DNA of 64,000 bases from JBBDSU01 sp040904825 (lineage in GTDB: Bacteria; Actinomycetota; Nitriliruptoria; Nitriliruptorales; Nitriliruptoraceae): assembly GCA_040904825.1 (NCBI GenBank), contig JBBDSU010000057.1, positions 1 through 64,000 of the forward strand, given 5' to 3'. The notes under the pieces are model-generated. The model ran no database searches. It was not told where the DNA came from and saw nothing but the letters and a program-made list of their open reading frames with translations. The translations under genes and the position numbers were made by a program. Shown one piece after another: positions 51,873 through 60,926 of the stretch; the stretch's first letter is position 1, and every line of letters begins with the position of its first letter.

Positions 51873-53324
51873 TCAGCCGATTGCGCCCTCCATCTCCAGC
51901 GCGATCAGGCGGTTCAGCTCCACCGAATACTCCATGGGCAACTCCCGAGCGATCGGCTCGATGAACCCACGCACGATCATGGCAGTCGCCTCGTCTTCGT
52001 TGATGCCGCGGGACTGCATGTAGAACAACTGGTCCTCGGACAATTTCGAGACCGTCGCCTCGTGCTCGATCGTGGCGTCTTCCTGTTCGATTTCCATGTA
52101 CGGGTAGGTGTCGGTGCGCGACGTGTCGTCGAGCATCAGCGCGTCACACTTGACGGCTGCCCGGGCATGGTGGGCACCTTCGTTGATCGACACCAGGCCG
52201 CGGTAGCTCGTGCGGCCGGTGCCTTTCGAGATCGACTTCGACAGGATGTTGGAGGTGGTATAGGGAGCCGCGTGCACCATCTTGGCGCCGGCGTCCTGGT
52301 GCTGGCCATCGTTGGCGTAAGCCACCGACAGCACCTCGCCTTTGGCGCCCTCGCCGGTCAGCCACACTGCCGGGTACTTCATCGTGACCTTCGAGCCGAT
52401 GTTGCCGTCGATCCACTCCATCGTGGCGTTCTTTTCGGCGATGGCCCGCTTGGTCACCAGGTTGTAGACATTGTTCGACCAGTTCTGGATCGTCGTGTAC
52501 CGGACCCTGGCGCCTTCTCTGACGATGATCTCGACCACTGCTGAATGCAGCGAATCGGACGAATAGATCGGCGCCGTGCAGCCCTCGACGTAGTGAACGT
52601 AGGAACCAGGGTCAGCGATGATCAGTGTGCGCTCGAACTGGCCCATGTTCTGCTTGTTGATGCGGAAGTAGGCCTGCAGCGGGATGTCAACCTTGACCCC
52701 TTCAGGGATCCAGATGAACGATCCTCCCGACCACACCGCCGTGTTGAGGGCAGCAAACTTGTTGTCATTGGGAGGAATCACTGTCCCGAAGTGCTCGCGG
52801 AACATGTCTTCGTGCTCGTGCAGCGCTGTGTCGGTGTCGAGGAAGACCACGCCCTCTTCTTCGAGGTCTTCGCGCACCTTGTGATACAGCACCGTGCTCT
52901 CATATTGCGCTGCAACACCCGCGATGAGCCGCTCGCGCTCAGCCTGCGGAATACCCAGCTTCTCGTAGGTCTCGAGAATCTCGGGCGGCAACTCATCCCA
53001 GGTGTTGGCCTGCTTCTCGGACGCCTCCACGTAGTAGTAGATGTCGTCGAAGTCGATGCCTGATAGGTCGGCTCCCCAGTTGGGCATAGGCCGCCGGCGG
53101 TAGGCCTCGTAGGCGCGCAGGCGCAGGTCCAGCATCCAGGCAGGTTCGTTCTTGCGCTCGCTGATGGCAGCGACCTTGTCACGATCGAGCCCTCGTTCAG
53201 AAGTGAACGAGTACTCGTCGTCACGGTCGGCCCAACCGAACTTGTATTCGCTCAGGTCTTGCGCCACCGCAGCCTGTTCCTTGCGGGCGTCACTGACCGG
53301 CAGATTGATCTCGGTCTGGCTCAC
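51873..53324 (-). CDS. sufB: Fe-S assembly scaffold SufB
   Basis: A 483-residue SufB. Signatures: FGWADRDDEYSFTSERGLDR, IPPNDNKFAALNTAVWSGGS, GSYVHYVEGCTAPIYSSDSL (with the conserved CTAP cysteine), KCDALMLDDTSRTDTYPY and QLFYMQSRGINEDEA. It has no intein, though actinobacterial sufB often carries one. The GTG start overlaps the sufR stop by four bases (GTGA), so its translation depends on sufR being read. Confidence 0.98.
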   Translation of the reverse strand: MSQTEINLPVSDARKEQAAVAQDLSEYKFGWADRDDEYSFTSERGLDRDKVAAISERKNEPAWMLDLRLRAYEAYRRRPMPNWGADLSGIDFDDIYYYVEASEKQANTWDELPPEILETYEKLGIPQAERERLIAGVAAQYESTVLYHKVREDLEEEGVVFLDTDTALHEHEDMFREHFGTVIPPNDNKFAALNTAVWSGGSFIWIPEGVKVDIPLQAYFRINKQNMGQFERTLIIADPGSYVHYVEGCTAPIYSSDSLHSAVVEIIVREGARVRYTTIQNWSNNVYNLVTKRAIAEKNATMEWIDGNIGSKVTMKYPAVWLTGEGAKGEVLSVAYANDGQHQDAGAKMVHAAPYTTSNILSKSISKGTGRTSYRGLVSINEGAHHARAAVKCDALMLDDTSRTDTYPYMEIEQEDATIEHEATVSKLSEDQLFYMQSRGINEDEATAMIVRGFIEPIARELPMEYSVELNRLIALEMEGAIG

Positions 53325-54115
53325 CTTCGGACTCCTAGATCGGTGCTGTCAACGGTCGAGGCGGATGCGTCGACCACCTTGGGGACATCGTTGCTCGTAC
53401 TAGTGGGCTGTTGGCTGCGCACACCGTCATCTGGCGCGCCTCCCGTCTTGGGTGCAACCGTGCACACGCAGGCGGTTGATCCTGCCGCCATGGTCTCACG
53501 ACGCGACACGGTCACATCGCTACCCAGAACCTTGGAAAAACTCGCGGCTTCATACGCGCACAGTTCGGGGTGTTCACGAGCCACACGCTCAATCGTGCAA
53601 TGGCTCTGCACCAATCGGAATCCTGCGCCGTCATCATCGACCGACGCATCGAAGCCGGCAAGCGAAAGCGCGTCGGCGAGTTGCGACAATCGCTCATGAA
53701 GATCTTCTGCCGTGACCGCCACGCCGAGTCCCGCAACCTCACGCTGCATTCTCCAGCGAAAGAACTCTCGCAGGCCCTCACGTCCACCGCGGTCCGACAC
53801 AAACTCAAGGACCTCCGACGCGAGCCGGTCATAGCGATGAGGAAGCAGGCGCTCCGCGGCGGCTGTCAAGTGGTAGCGGGCAGCCGGACGGCCTCGGCCT
53901 TGCCGTACGGTGACGGCTTCAACCAGGTCGTCGTCCTCAAGCAGTGCCAAATGACGGCGGATAGCGACAGCCGAGATACCGAGATAATTGGCGAGTTCCG
54001 GCGCCGATCGGCCCGGGTTCTGCCGAAGGACATCCACAATCGCTGCTCGGGCTTCCCCGAGCAGCGCGACCAGCGACGTCGACACCGCAGGGCGCGAGGT
54101 CGTGTCGGTCGGCAT
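53321..54115 (-). CDS. sufR: SufR-like Fe-S-sensing transcription repressor
   Basis: A 264-residue winged-helix regulator of the SufR family. The DNA-binding part is SAPELANYLGISAVAIRRHL ALLEDDDLVE with the wing GRGRPAARYHLT. The cluster-binding cysteines expected in SufR are in QSHCTIERVAREHPELCAYE and GSTACVCTVAP. An additional tail of about 45 residues rich in Ser, Thr and Asp follows. In cyanobacteria and mycobacteria SufR binds an Fe-S cluster and represses suf transcription when clusters are sufficient. It is the first gene of the operon, downstream of the palindromic operator at 54239-54254. Confidence 0.93.
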   Translation of the reverse strand: MPTDTTSRPAVSTSLVALLGEARAAIVDVLRQNPGRSAPELANYLGISAVAIRRHLALLEDDDLVEAVTVRQGRGRPAARYHLTAAAERLLPHRYDRLASEVLEFVSDRGGREGLREFFRWRMQREVAGLGVAVTAEDLHERLSQLADALSLAGFDASVDDDGAGFRLVQSHCTIERVAREHPELCAYEAASFSKVLGSDVTVSRRETMAAGSTACVCTVAPKTGGAPDDGVRSQQPTSTSNDVPKVVDASASTVDSTDLGVRR

Positions 54116-54238
54116 CTGTCACATCCTCATCGTCGTGATCATGGGCGGCTCGTGAGCCACGCGCAGTGCGCAGGCTGTCCGGTTGGACGCGCACCTGGGC
54201 TCTGAGCCAATGAGCGCGGGAACCGGGCCACCACTTAC

Positions 54239-54284
54239 GCAACCTTTAGGTTGCCATAATACGGGGTGGCGGCCTCTGCCGCAA
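54239..54284 (-). promoter_or_regulatory. suf operon promoter with palindromic operator
   Basis: On the minus strand TTGCGG (54284-54279) and TATTAT (54261-54256) stand 17 bases apart, a good promoter. Directly after the -10 lies GCAACCTAAAGGTTGC (54254-54239), a 6-bp inverted repeat with a four-base centre that spans the predicted start site. This is the place for a repressor, most likely SufR. The leader to the sufR start is about 130 bases. That a protein binds here is inferred. Confidence 0.7.
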
Positions 54285-54306
54285 AGACGACCGGCCTGCC
54301 GAACTC

Positions 54307-55254
54307 CTACTGTTGCTGTTGCTGCTGGCCAGCAGCAACCGTCGACCGCCGATGGCCGCTGCCTGGCGCTCCGGCGTAGGGTTCCGGCGCCAGCCGCCGC
54401 ATATGCACGCTGACCGTCAATTTGTGGGCCGCCGCACCGTTGTAGATGCCCCGAAAAGGTGCCACGTCGTCGTAGTCGCGACCGCGGCCAATCGTCACAT
54501 GGCGTTCACCGACTTCCTGATCGTTGGTCGGATCAAGTGCCCACCATCCGAACCCAGGCACCGCTACCTCAACCCACGCATGAGTCTGAACCTCAACTTC
54601 ATCGCCCGCGACATCTTCGCCTGTCTCGTCGCTCGTCGCGAAGAGATATCCCGATACATAGCGCGCGGGGATGAGCGCCGACCGATACATCGCTACGGCG
54701 AGATGCGCGAAGTCTTGGCACACGCCAGCGCCGGCTCCGTACACGTCGTCGACACCCACACCGACATAGGTCGCACCAGGACGGAAGTCGAGTGTCGCAG
54801 CTTCGTTATGGACGGCCCGGATCGCCGCAATCAGGTCATCGCCTGACGCACCTCGCGCTGTCGTGATGGCTCGGCGGGCCGCTTCTGCGACATCGTGTCC
54901 CCAATCAACATGCGGCGACCGTTGTAGGAACGAGAAGTGCGCATCCAGGAACCGTTGCTCCTCAACGCGGGCCCACGGCATCGACGCCGGTGCGACAGCA
55001 GCCGGTCCCGTGTCAACGGTCGCCGCGGCAACGACCTCGAGAGCCTCGTGGCGTGGCCTTATCCCAAACGTGTCGACCCTGGTACCCCAGAAGTCAACGT
55101 AGGAGACCACGCGCGACGACGGCGTGCTGGTCACGTCATAGTGAACGAGTTGCTGACGGTCATCGGTGGTAGGGCACGCGCGCAACTCGTTCTGGGATTC
55201 GCGGACTGGCGCGGGATAGTCGAACCGTGTGAGATAGGTGATGTCCAAGCGCAT
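54307..55254 (-). CDS. Transglutaminase-like cysteine protease family protein
   Basis: A 315-residue protein of the bacterial transglutaminase-like family. The N-terminal domain (LDITYLTRFDYPAPVRESQN) is the usual beta sandwich. The triad is Cys in GAGVCQDFAHLAVAMY, His in QTHAWVEVAVPG and Asp in WALDPTND. The gene ends with a run of seven glutamines (CAG/CAA repeat, 54310-54330), which is unusual. ATG 55254 is chosen as it begins MRLDITY; ATG or similar at 55284 adds ten residues. Last gene of the ATP-grasp/alpha-E operon; together they probably build or modify an amide-linked peptide, function unknown. Confidence 0.9.
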   Translation of the reverse strand: MRLDITYLTRFDYPAPVRESQNELRACPTTDDRQQLVHYDVTSTPSSRVVSYVDFWGTRVDTFGIRPRHEALEVVAAATVDTGPAAVAPASMPWARVEEQRFLDAHFSFLQRSPHVDWGHDVAEAARRAITTARGASGDDLIAAIRAVHNEAATLDFRPGATYVGVGVDDVYGAGAGVCQDFAHLAVAMYRSALIPARYVSGYLFATSDETGEDVAGDEVEVQTHAWVEVAVPGFGWWALDPTNDQEVGERHVTIGRGRDYDDVAPFRGIYNGAAAHKLTVSVHMRRLAPEPYAGAPGSGHRRSTVAAGQQQQQQ

Positions 55255-55324
55255 GGGGTGGTCGGTGCCTCCAAACAGGCTCACTGGGTGCGTGAGCGAC
55301 AGGTGCTAAGGGACGTGTCGAACG

Positions 55325-56341
55325 TCAGATCCTGGAGATCGCGCGCAGTTCGCCGTCGGGACGATGCCGGAAGAACTCATCGGCGATCAGTTCGGCAACG
55401 AGCGCGACATCACGCTGCACAGTTTCGAGAAAATCGATCAGCCCTTCCTCGAACAGTTCTGTGACATCACGGTACTTGACCGCCGCGACCGTTCGGCCCA
55501 GCGCCCGCACTGAACGGGATGACCGCCCACGTCCGACCTGCTCCAACAAGGTCATCGCTGAGGTCAAGCTGAACATCACACTGCGGGGCAGGTCGGGCTC
55601 GAGCAGGAGAAACTCGACGACGTCGCCGGGATCCATCGACGAGCGATAGCGCCGCCGGTAGGCCTCAAGTGCTGAGGCAGACTTGAGGACCGCAACCCAC
55701 TGATGGAAGTCTGTCCGGTCCGCGCCCTGCACCTGGGCAGGTTCCGCCGGGTCACGCTGGAAACGCAGCGACGGCCCTCCCAGCGCTTCCAACTGCGCAT
55801 ACCTCACACTGATCAGGCGACAGGTCATCTCGGCACGCTCAAGCAATCGGCCCAACGCCATGAACCGCCACCCGTCATCCCGGGGCATCGTTTCGCTGGC
55901 AGCGCCGTAGATCGTCATACAACTGCTTCTAATAGCGGCGAACAGTTCGAACGGTTGGTCGGCCAGATCCTGCCTGAGGTCACGGGCCGCCATCATCAGG
56001 TGCAGGTCATTGACGGCCGCCCACAATTCCGAAGAGACCAATTCGCGGACCGAGCGCACGTTTTCCCGGGCGCGGGCAACGGAGGCGGCGATCGAACCAC
56101 GGGTATCCCGGTCGAGGACCAGAAACTCCATCACCGCCTCGCCCGAAAGCGGCTTTCCTGCATACGCCCCGGCCAGGTGCAGCACGTCAAGCAGCTCGAA
56201 CCACGACGACTCCATCTCGTGGGGCGGTGATTCCAACAGCGTGTGGTAGGTGACGTCGACCATCCGCGCGGTGTCCTCAGCACGCTCGACGTACCTCCCC
56301 GCCCAGAAGAGGTTTTCAGCAAGCCGCGCCAGCATGCTCAT
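55325..56341 (-). CDS. Alpha-E domain protein (DUF403)
   Basis: A 338-residue all-helical protein of the alpha-E family. Signatures: MLARLAENLFWAGRYVERAE, DTARMVDVTYHTLLE, SELWAAVNDLHLMMAARDLR and FMALGRLLERAEMTCRLISV. Function is unknown; it nearly always sits with a circularly permuted ATP-grasp and a transglutaminase-like protein, as here. The ATG at 56341 overlaps the ATP-grasp stop by four bases (ATGA). Upstream in-frame starts fall inside that gene. Confidence 0.95.
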   Translation of the reverse strand: MSMLARLAENLFWAGRYVERAEDTARMVDVTYHTLLESPPHEMESSWFELLDVLHLAGAYAGKPLSGEAVMEFLVLDRDTRGSIAASVARARENVRSVRELVSSELWAAVNDLHLMMAARDLRQDLADQPFELFAAIRSSCMTIYGAASETMPRDDGWRFMALGRLLERAEMTCRLISVRYAQLEALGGPSLRFQRDPAEPAQVQGADRTDFHQWVAVLKSASALEAYRRRYRSSMDPGDVVEFLLLEPDLPRSVMFSLTSAMTLLEQVGRGRSSRSVRALGRTVAAVKYRDVTELFEEGLIDFLETVQRDVALVAELIADEFFRHRPDGELRAISRI

Positions 56342-57855
56342 GGTGCGCCACCACCGTGGGAGTTGCCGTCGCTTGCAATCTCGCCTGGCGTGACAGGCTG
56401 GGTTGGCGCACCTGGCTCGAGCACCCAAGTGTCTTTCGATCCGCCACCTTGGGAGGAGTTCACCACCAGGGAACCTTCGGGCAGCGCCACTCGCGTCAGA
56501 CCGCCAGGCACGACATCAACCGTCTCGCCGGTGATGGCAAACGGGCGCAAGTCGATGTGCCTTCCTGCCATCTTGCCATCGATGAGCGTGGGATGGCGGG
56601 TGAGCTGGATGACCTCCTGGGCGATGAATCCGCGCGGATCGGCTTCGACAGCGCGCCTGAACCTCTGCCGTTGTTCGTCAGTCGAAGCGGGGCCGATCAG
56701 CATTCCGTAGCCGCCTGACCCGGCGACAGGCTTGACCACCATCTCCTCAAGGCGGTCGAGGACTTCAGTGCGTTGCTCTGGATCCCACAGCAGATAGGTG
56801 GTGACGTTTGGCAAGATCGGCTCTTCACCCAGGTAGTAGCGAATGAGATCGGGAACGAAGGCGTAAACCGCCTTGTCGTCAGCGACTCCATTGCCGATTG
56901 CGTTGGCGATCGTGACGTTGCCAGCACGGGCAGCCGACACAAGCCCAGGAACTCCCAGCATCGAATCAGAGCGGAACACGACCGGATCCAAGAACTCGTC
57001 ATCGATGCGTCGATAGATGACGTCAACTCGCCGCAACCCCGCCGTCGTACGCATATACACGACATGCTCGTCGACAACGAGGTCGCCACCTTCGACCAGC
57101 TCGACCCCCATCTGCCGAGCCAGGAACGCATGCTCGAAGTACGCCGAGTTGAACACTCCCGGAGTGAGCACAACGGCAACCGGGTCTTCTCCCGCCGCAG
57201 GCGGCGCGACCGACCGCAAGGCTCCCAACAGAAGTGGGCCGTAATGGTCAACAGCCCGCACCCGCTGAGCGGCGAATGCAACCGGCAGGACGCGCGTCAT
57301 TGCTGCCCGGTTCTCCAGCATGTAGCTGACACCGGACGGATTGCGAAGGTTGTCCTCAAGCACGCGGTAGGTGCCGTCGGCGTCGCGCACAAGGTCGACG
57401 CCCGATACCAGGCACCGTGCCGCGTGCGGCACACTGATGCCGAAGCCAGCACGCTGAAATCCATCAGCGGTTTCAATCAGCCACCACGGCACGATCTCGT
57501 CATGCAGGGCCGCCTGCTCGCCCACGTAGACATCATCAAGGAAGCGATTGAGTGCGGTGACGCGCTGGCGGACTCCACGTTCGAGGTGATCCCATTCGTC
57601 GGCGGGAATCAGCCGGGGAACCATGTCCATCGGGAACGTGCGCTCGATGCCTTCGCCATCGCCGTACACCGTAAACGTGACCCCTTGGGTCCGGAACAAC
57701 CGGTCCCGTAGGCGTTCACGGCGCTGCAGGTCCTCCGACGTCAGTTGGTCCAGCCGCGAGATCAGATGCTCGTAATGGCTGCGCACCTGGCCGGCGGATT
57801 CAAAGACCTCGTCGAAGAACCCATCCAACTCGTAGTCGTCGAAGAGCCCATTCAC
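56338..57855 (-). CDS. Circularly permuted type 2 ATP-grasp protein
   Basis: A 505-residue protein of the CP_ATPgrasp_2 family, predicted carboxylate-amine ligase. Signatures: GVTFTVYGDGEGIERTFPMD, RLIPADEWDHLERGVRQRV, RVLEDNLRNPSGVSYMLENR, VYMRTTAGLRRVDVIYRRID and VVKPVAGSGGYGMLIGP (ATP-binding loop). GTG at 57855 overlaps the recD2 stop by four bases (GTGA); the frame is open to 58182 inside recD2, which I reject. With the alpha-E and transglutaminase proteins it is thought to form a peptide-synthesis/-modification set; the product is unknown. Confidence 0.95.
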   Translation of the reverse strand: MNGLFDDYELDGFFDEVFESAGQVRSHYEHLISRLDQLTSEDLQRRERLRDRLFRTQGVTFTVYGDGEGIERTFPMDMVPRLIPADEWDHLERGVRQRVTALNRFLDDVYVGEQAALHDEIVPWWLIETADGFQRAGFGISVPHAARCLVSGVDLVRDADGTYRVLEDNLRNPSGVSYMLENRAAMTRVLPVAFAAQRVRAVDHYGPLLLGALRSVAPPAAGEDPVAVVLTPGVFNSAYFEHAFLARQMGVELVEGGDLVVDEHVVYMRTTAGLRRVDVIYRRIDDEFLDPVVFRSDSMLGVPGLVSAARAGNVTIANAIGNGVADDKAVYAFVPDLIRYYLGEEPILPNVTTYLLWDPEQRTEVLDRLEEMVVKPVAGSGGYGMLIGPASTDEQRQRFRRAVEADPRGFIAQEVIQLTRHPTLIDGKMAGRHIDLRPFAITGETVDVVPGGLTRVALPEGSLVVNSSQGGGSKDTWVLEPGAPTQPVTPGEIASDGNSHGGGAP

Positions 57856-60134
57856 GGCACAGACGGTAGCGGCCGATCTGAACGGGTGGTTACGCGCGTT
57901 TCGTTGTCTGAGATATCCGGTGCAGCGCCATGCACGACCGATGAACTCGGCGCACCGTGGGCAAGGCGCCACGCGAGTCCGGTCCATCGCCGGCCAGGCC
58001 CGTCTCGGCCCGTCGCAGCAACGATCAAGCTTGGGTCGCCCACGATGATCAACGCTTGCTGCGCTCGAGTGATCGCGGTGTACACCAGGTTTCTCCACAT
58101 CATCGCGCGGTGGGAACGATCCACCACGAGGACAACGACGGGCCATTCCCCGCCCTGCGCCTTGTGCACTGTGACCGCCCATGCCAGGGTCACGTCACGC
58201 AATTGGGCACGGTCGTATGTCACCTCGTGTCGCGGATATCGGATCGTTACCGAACCGGCGCGCGTATCAAGGTCGACCACGTGACCAACGTCGCCGTTGG
58301 CTACATCGAGGTCCGCATCGTTGCGCGTCTGCATCACACGGTCACCAACGTCAAATCCACCGAGCTGCGGTCCGCCGCCGGGCGGATTGATGGCGCCTTT
58401 GAGCGCTTGGTTGAGACGGTCTACTCCAACCGGCCCTCGGTAGCTCGGGCACAGCACCTGAACCTCATCGACAGCGACTGAAAAGCGCTCGGGGGCACGG
58501 GTAGCGACAGCCTTGACGACGCGTTCGATGATGCGGTCGTGATCGCGCTCGTCGGCAAGAAACACATCGTGGTCGACCGGCCGCAGTGCCGGACTTCGCC
58601 CATCGCGCACGTCTGTTGCCAACGTCACGATCCGACTGTCGGCCGCTTGGCGATGAATCTCAATCAGGGTCGTGACATGGACTCTGCCTGACCTGATGAG
58701 GTCTCCAAGGACATCGCCGGGGCCGACTGACGGCAGTTGATCTGGATCACCCACCAGCATCAGGTGCGCACCGTCATCAATAGCAGCCACAAGGCTGCGA
58801 GCAAGCCAGGTATCGCACATCGAAACTTCATCGGCAATCACGAGGTCGAACGGCAATCGCTCATCCGCACCGAAACGAAAGCTGTAGTCGCCGTGACCAT
58901 CGGGCCGAGCCTCAAGGAGCCTATGGATGGTGGTCGCTGTGACCCCTCCGACCGCGACGACTTCCTCGAGTCGTTTGGCAGCACGTCCTGTGGGTGCACA
59001 CAAGGCAACCTGGAGGTTCATTTTCGACGCTGCGGCGACCACCTCCTGCACTGTGCGTGTCTTGCCCGTGCCTGGTCCACCGGTCAACACTGAAACCGCA
59101 TGAGTGAAGGTGGCGATGACAGCACGGGACTGTTCTTCAGTCAGCCCAAATGCAGGTGCGGCCTTGGCAGCCAGCGGCGCCACCCTGGATGTGGCCTGGC
59201 CCAGCCTCAGCAGATGCTCCGCCAGACTCCGCTCGGTGGCGAATGCTTCCGGCTCAGCGACGACGTCTATTCCGTCGATCACCTCATGGGCCAGCCATCC
59301 TCCGGTAAGCGCCTGATCGGTGGCTGCGACGGCGAGCACGGCGTCGGTGGCCAGGATGCGTCGCGTTTCGCCGACGGCTTCGCTACGCGGAACATGCTGG
59401 TGACCATTGCCGGCTCGTAGCTGGCGAACTGCCGCTGTTGCCCCGGCAGCGAGTCGGACGCCATCGTGGGAAGCGATACCCAGATGCGCAGCCAGGCGGT
59501 CAACATGGCTAAAGGTGATCCGACCAGCGAAAAACAGCGTGTAAGGCTCGCTTGAGGCGATATCAAGGAGTTGGTCTCCAAAGGTGCGGTGCGCCTGTCT
59601 GGCAGCTTCGATCGGCCAGCCCAGTGGAGCAACCTTGGCGAAGAAGTCAGCGAGAACACGCCCCGATAGCCAGGCCTTGTGCAACGCCTGCGCATCGGCG
59701 GCATCTATTCCAGCTTCCGCGGCCAGTCGTTCAGGATCCCCGGACGCAACGTCTGCCAGTTCGTCGCCAAACGTGGCCAGCGCACGCTCAACGGCACGAC
59801 GTGGAACGTCGGCGAACGCATCGCTGACGAGCAAGGCCTCCAGCTCATCCGCAGTTTGTGGCGCGGACTGCTGCCAGTAGAGGGCCTCGAAGGTTGGTCC
59901 ATAGCGAGGGTGATCCCCCCACGATCCCACAACGGTGACACGCTGACCAGCGCTCAGCGTGGCTACCGGGCCTGAACAGCGAATCCCATCCGCGTCGCCG
60001 TCGATCGCGAACTCGACGACGCCGAACCCCGTGCTCGCATCCGCGAACCAGATGCCGAGTACTTCTCCCGACAGGGACAGGTGGTCCCCGAGCAGGTTTT
60101 CGGACGAAGCTTCCTCGCCGGAGGAATCAACCAC
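57852..60134 (-). CDS. recD2: RecD2-type ATP-dependent DNA helicase
   Basis: A 760-residue SF1B helicase with 5'-3' polarity by family. N-terminal OB-like part and helix-hairpin-helix region (DAFADVPRRAVERALATFG), then Walker A SVLTGGPGTGKTRTV, motif Ia CAPTGRAAKRLEE, motif II FDLVIADEVSMCDTW, motif III LMLVGDPDQLPSVGPGDVL, and motif VI VYTAITRAQQALIIVG. It is not RecD of RecBCD: no recB or recC is near. The GTG at 60134 overlaps the upstream gene by eight bases (GTGGTTGA). Joined by overlap to the ATP-grasp gene downstream. Confidence 0.93.
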   Translation of the reverse strand: MVDSSGEEASSENLLGDHLSLSGEVLGIWFADASTGFGVVEFAIDGDADGIRCSGPVATLSAGQRVTVVGSWGDHPRYGPTFEALYWQQSAPQTADELEALLVSDAFADVPRRAVERALATFGDELADVASGDPERLAAEAGIDAADAQALHKAWLSGRVLADFFAKVAPLGWPIEAARQAHRTFGDQLLDIASSEPYTLFFAGRITFSHVDRLAAHLGIASHDGVRLAAGATAAVRQLRAGNGHQHVPRSEAVGETRRILATDAVLAVAATDQALTGGWLAHEVIDGIDVVAEPEAFATERSLAEHLLRLGQATSRVAPLAAKAAPAFGLTEEQSRAVIATFTHAVSVLTGGPGTGKTRTVQEVVAAASKMNLQVALCAPTGRAAKRLEEVVAVGGVTATTIHRLLEARPDGHGDYSFRFGADERLPFDLVIADEVSMCDTWLARSLVAAIDDGAHLMLVGDPDQLPSVGPGDVLGDLIRSGRVHVTTLIEIHRQAADSRIVTLATDVRDGRSPALRPVDHDVFLADERDHDRIIERVVKAVATRAPERFSVAVDEVQVLCPSYRGPVGVDRLNQALKGAINPPGGGPQLGGFDVGDRVMQTRNDADLDVANGDVGHVVDLDTRAGSVTIRYPRHEVTYDRAQLRDVTLAWAVTVHKAQGGEWPVVVLVVDRSHRAMMWRNLVYTAITRAQQALIIVGDPSLIVAATGRDGPGRRWTGLAWRLAHGAPSSSVVHGAAPDISDNETRVTTRSDRPLPSVP

Positions 60135-60843
60135 CGTCAGCAGACGTCGAGCGGAGCGAGGTTCTGACCGCGGGATGCTGTGGCTGGGTGGCGTCGTCGT
60201 TCGCGACAGCAGCACCACCAGCACCATCCGGGTGGTCGGCCGAGCCAGGTTCACCGACACCGACACCGACACCGATCCCGGCAACAGCAGGAGGGGCCTT
60301 ACCCGCATCTTTCAGTGCAACCACACTGGCGTGGCGGCGCGCCTGCTCATCGTCTCGAGCCTGGGCAGCCAACCCACGGGCATCACCGACAATCCAACCT
60401 GCGGCAAACCCGCCAGCGAACCCAAGAGATAACCAGCCGACGACTCGCCACCGACGGGACCGGATCTCACGCGCAGAAGGAGGCACCGCGTGGGCGAATT
60501 CACGCGTCTTTTCGGCAACTTCGTGGCCACGGCGTGATGCCGCTTCAGCACGCTCAGTCAAGACACGGGCGATGGTGAGCGACTTGGACACCAGCCGTGG
60601 CACTGCGACCGCCACAGCGATGAGCGCCTGGCCCAACTCAAGCACCCCAACACCGGCACGGCGCGCCCGTGGCTCAACGTGGCGTTGGTAGTTGGCTCGC
60701 GCATCTTCCGGAAGTCGGGCGACAGTGTCCCATCCGTCACGTCCGGATTCGACCATCTCTGAGGCTCGCCGACCGATGTCGTGAGTTAACCGCTGCGCGG
60801 TGTCGCCCACCCTTGCGGGGGACCAGTTACGAACATCCATCAC
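60127..60843 (-). CDS. Membrane protein of unknown function, Gly/Val repeat in tail
   Basis: A 238-residue protein. Residues about 1-60 are soluble and charged (DVRNWSPARVGDTAQ). Two hydrophobic segments follow: VLELGQALIAVAVAVPRLV and VVGWLSLGFAGGFAAGWIVG, separated by a helix rich in Ala, Arg and Glu. The C-terminal tail has VGVGVGVGE, encoded by a hexanucleotide repeat, then a disordered part. It resembles no family I know. It starts the five-gene operon ending in the transglutaminase; the stop overlaps the recD2 start. Confidence 0.75.
   Translation of the reverse strand: MMDVRNWSPARVGDTAQRLTHDIGRRASEMVESGRDGWDTVARLPEDARANYQRHVEPRARRAGVGVLELGQALIAVAVAVPRLVSKSLTIARVLTERAEAASRRGHEVAEKTREFAHAVPPSAREIRSRRWRVVGWLSLGFAGGFAAGWIVGDARGLAAQARDDEQARRHASVVALKDAGKAPPAVAGIGVGVGVGEPGSADHPDGAGGAAVANDDATQPQHPAVRTSLRSTSADGG
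60252..60275 (+). repeat. Hexanucleotide tandem repeat (CACCGA)4
   Basis: Four perfect copies of CACCGA inside the membrane-protein gene; on the coding strand TCGGTG repeats give alternating Gly and Val codons (VGVGVG). Length change by slippage would keep the frame. Too short for a CRISPR or VNTR claim. Confidence 0.8.
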
Positions 60844-60926
60844 GGACCCTCACTGCTCGATGCGTCGTGACCCGAACGTACCGGACAGCCTCTCGTACAG
60901 CCTGCCGGGCCTAAGACCCAGGCGTG

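Noticed and set aside
60252..60275. Short tandem repeat considered as CRISPR
   Set aside because: Units are six bases with no spacers and lie within a coding frame.
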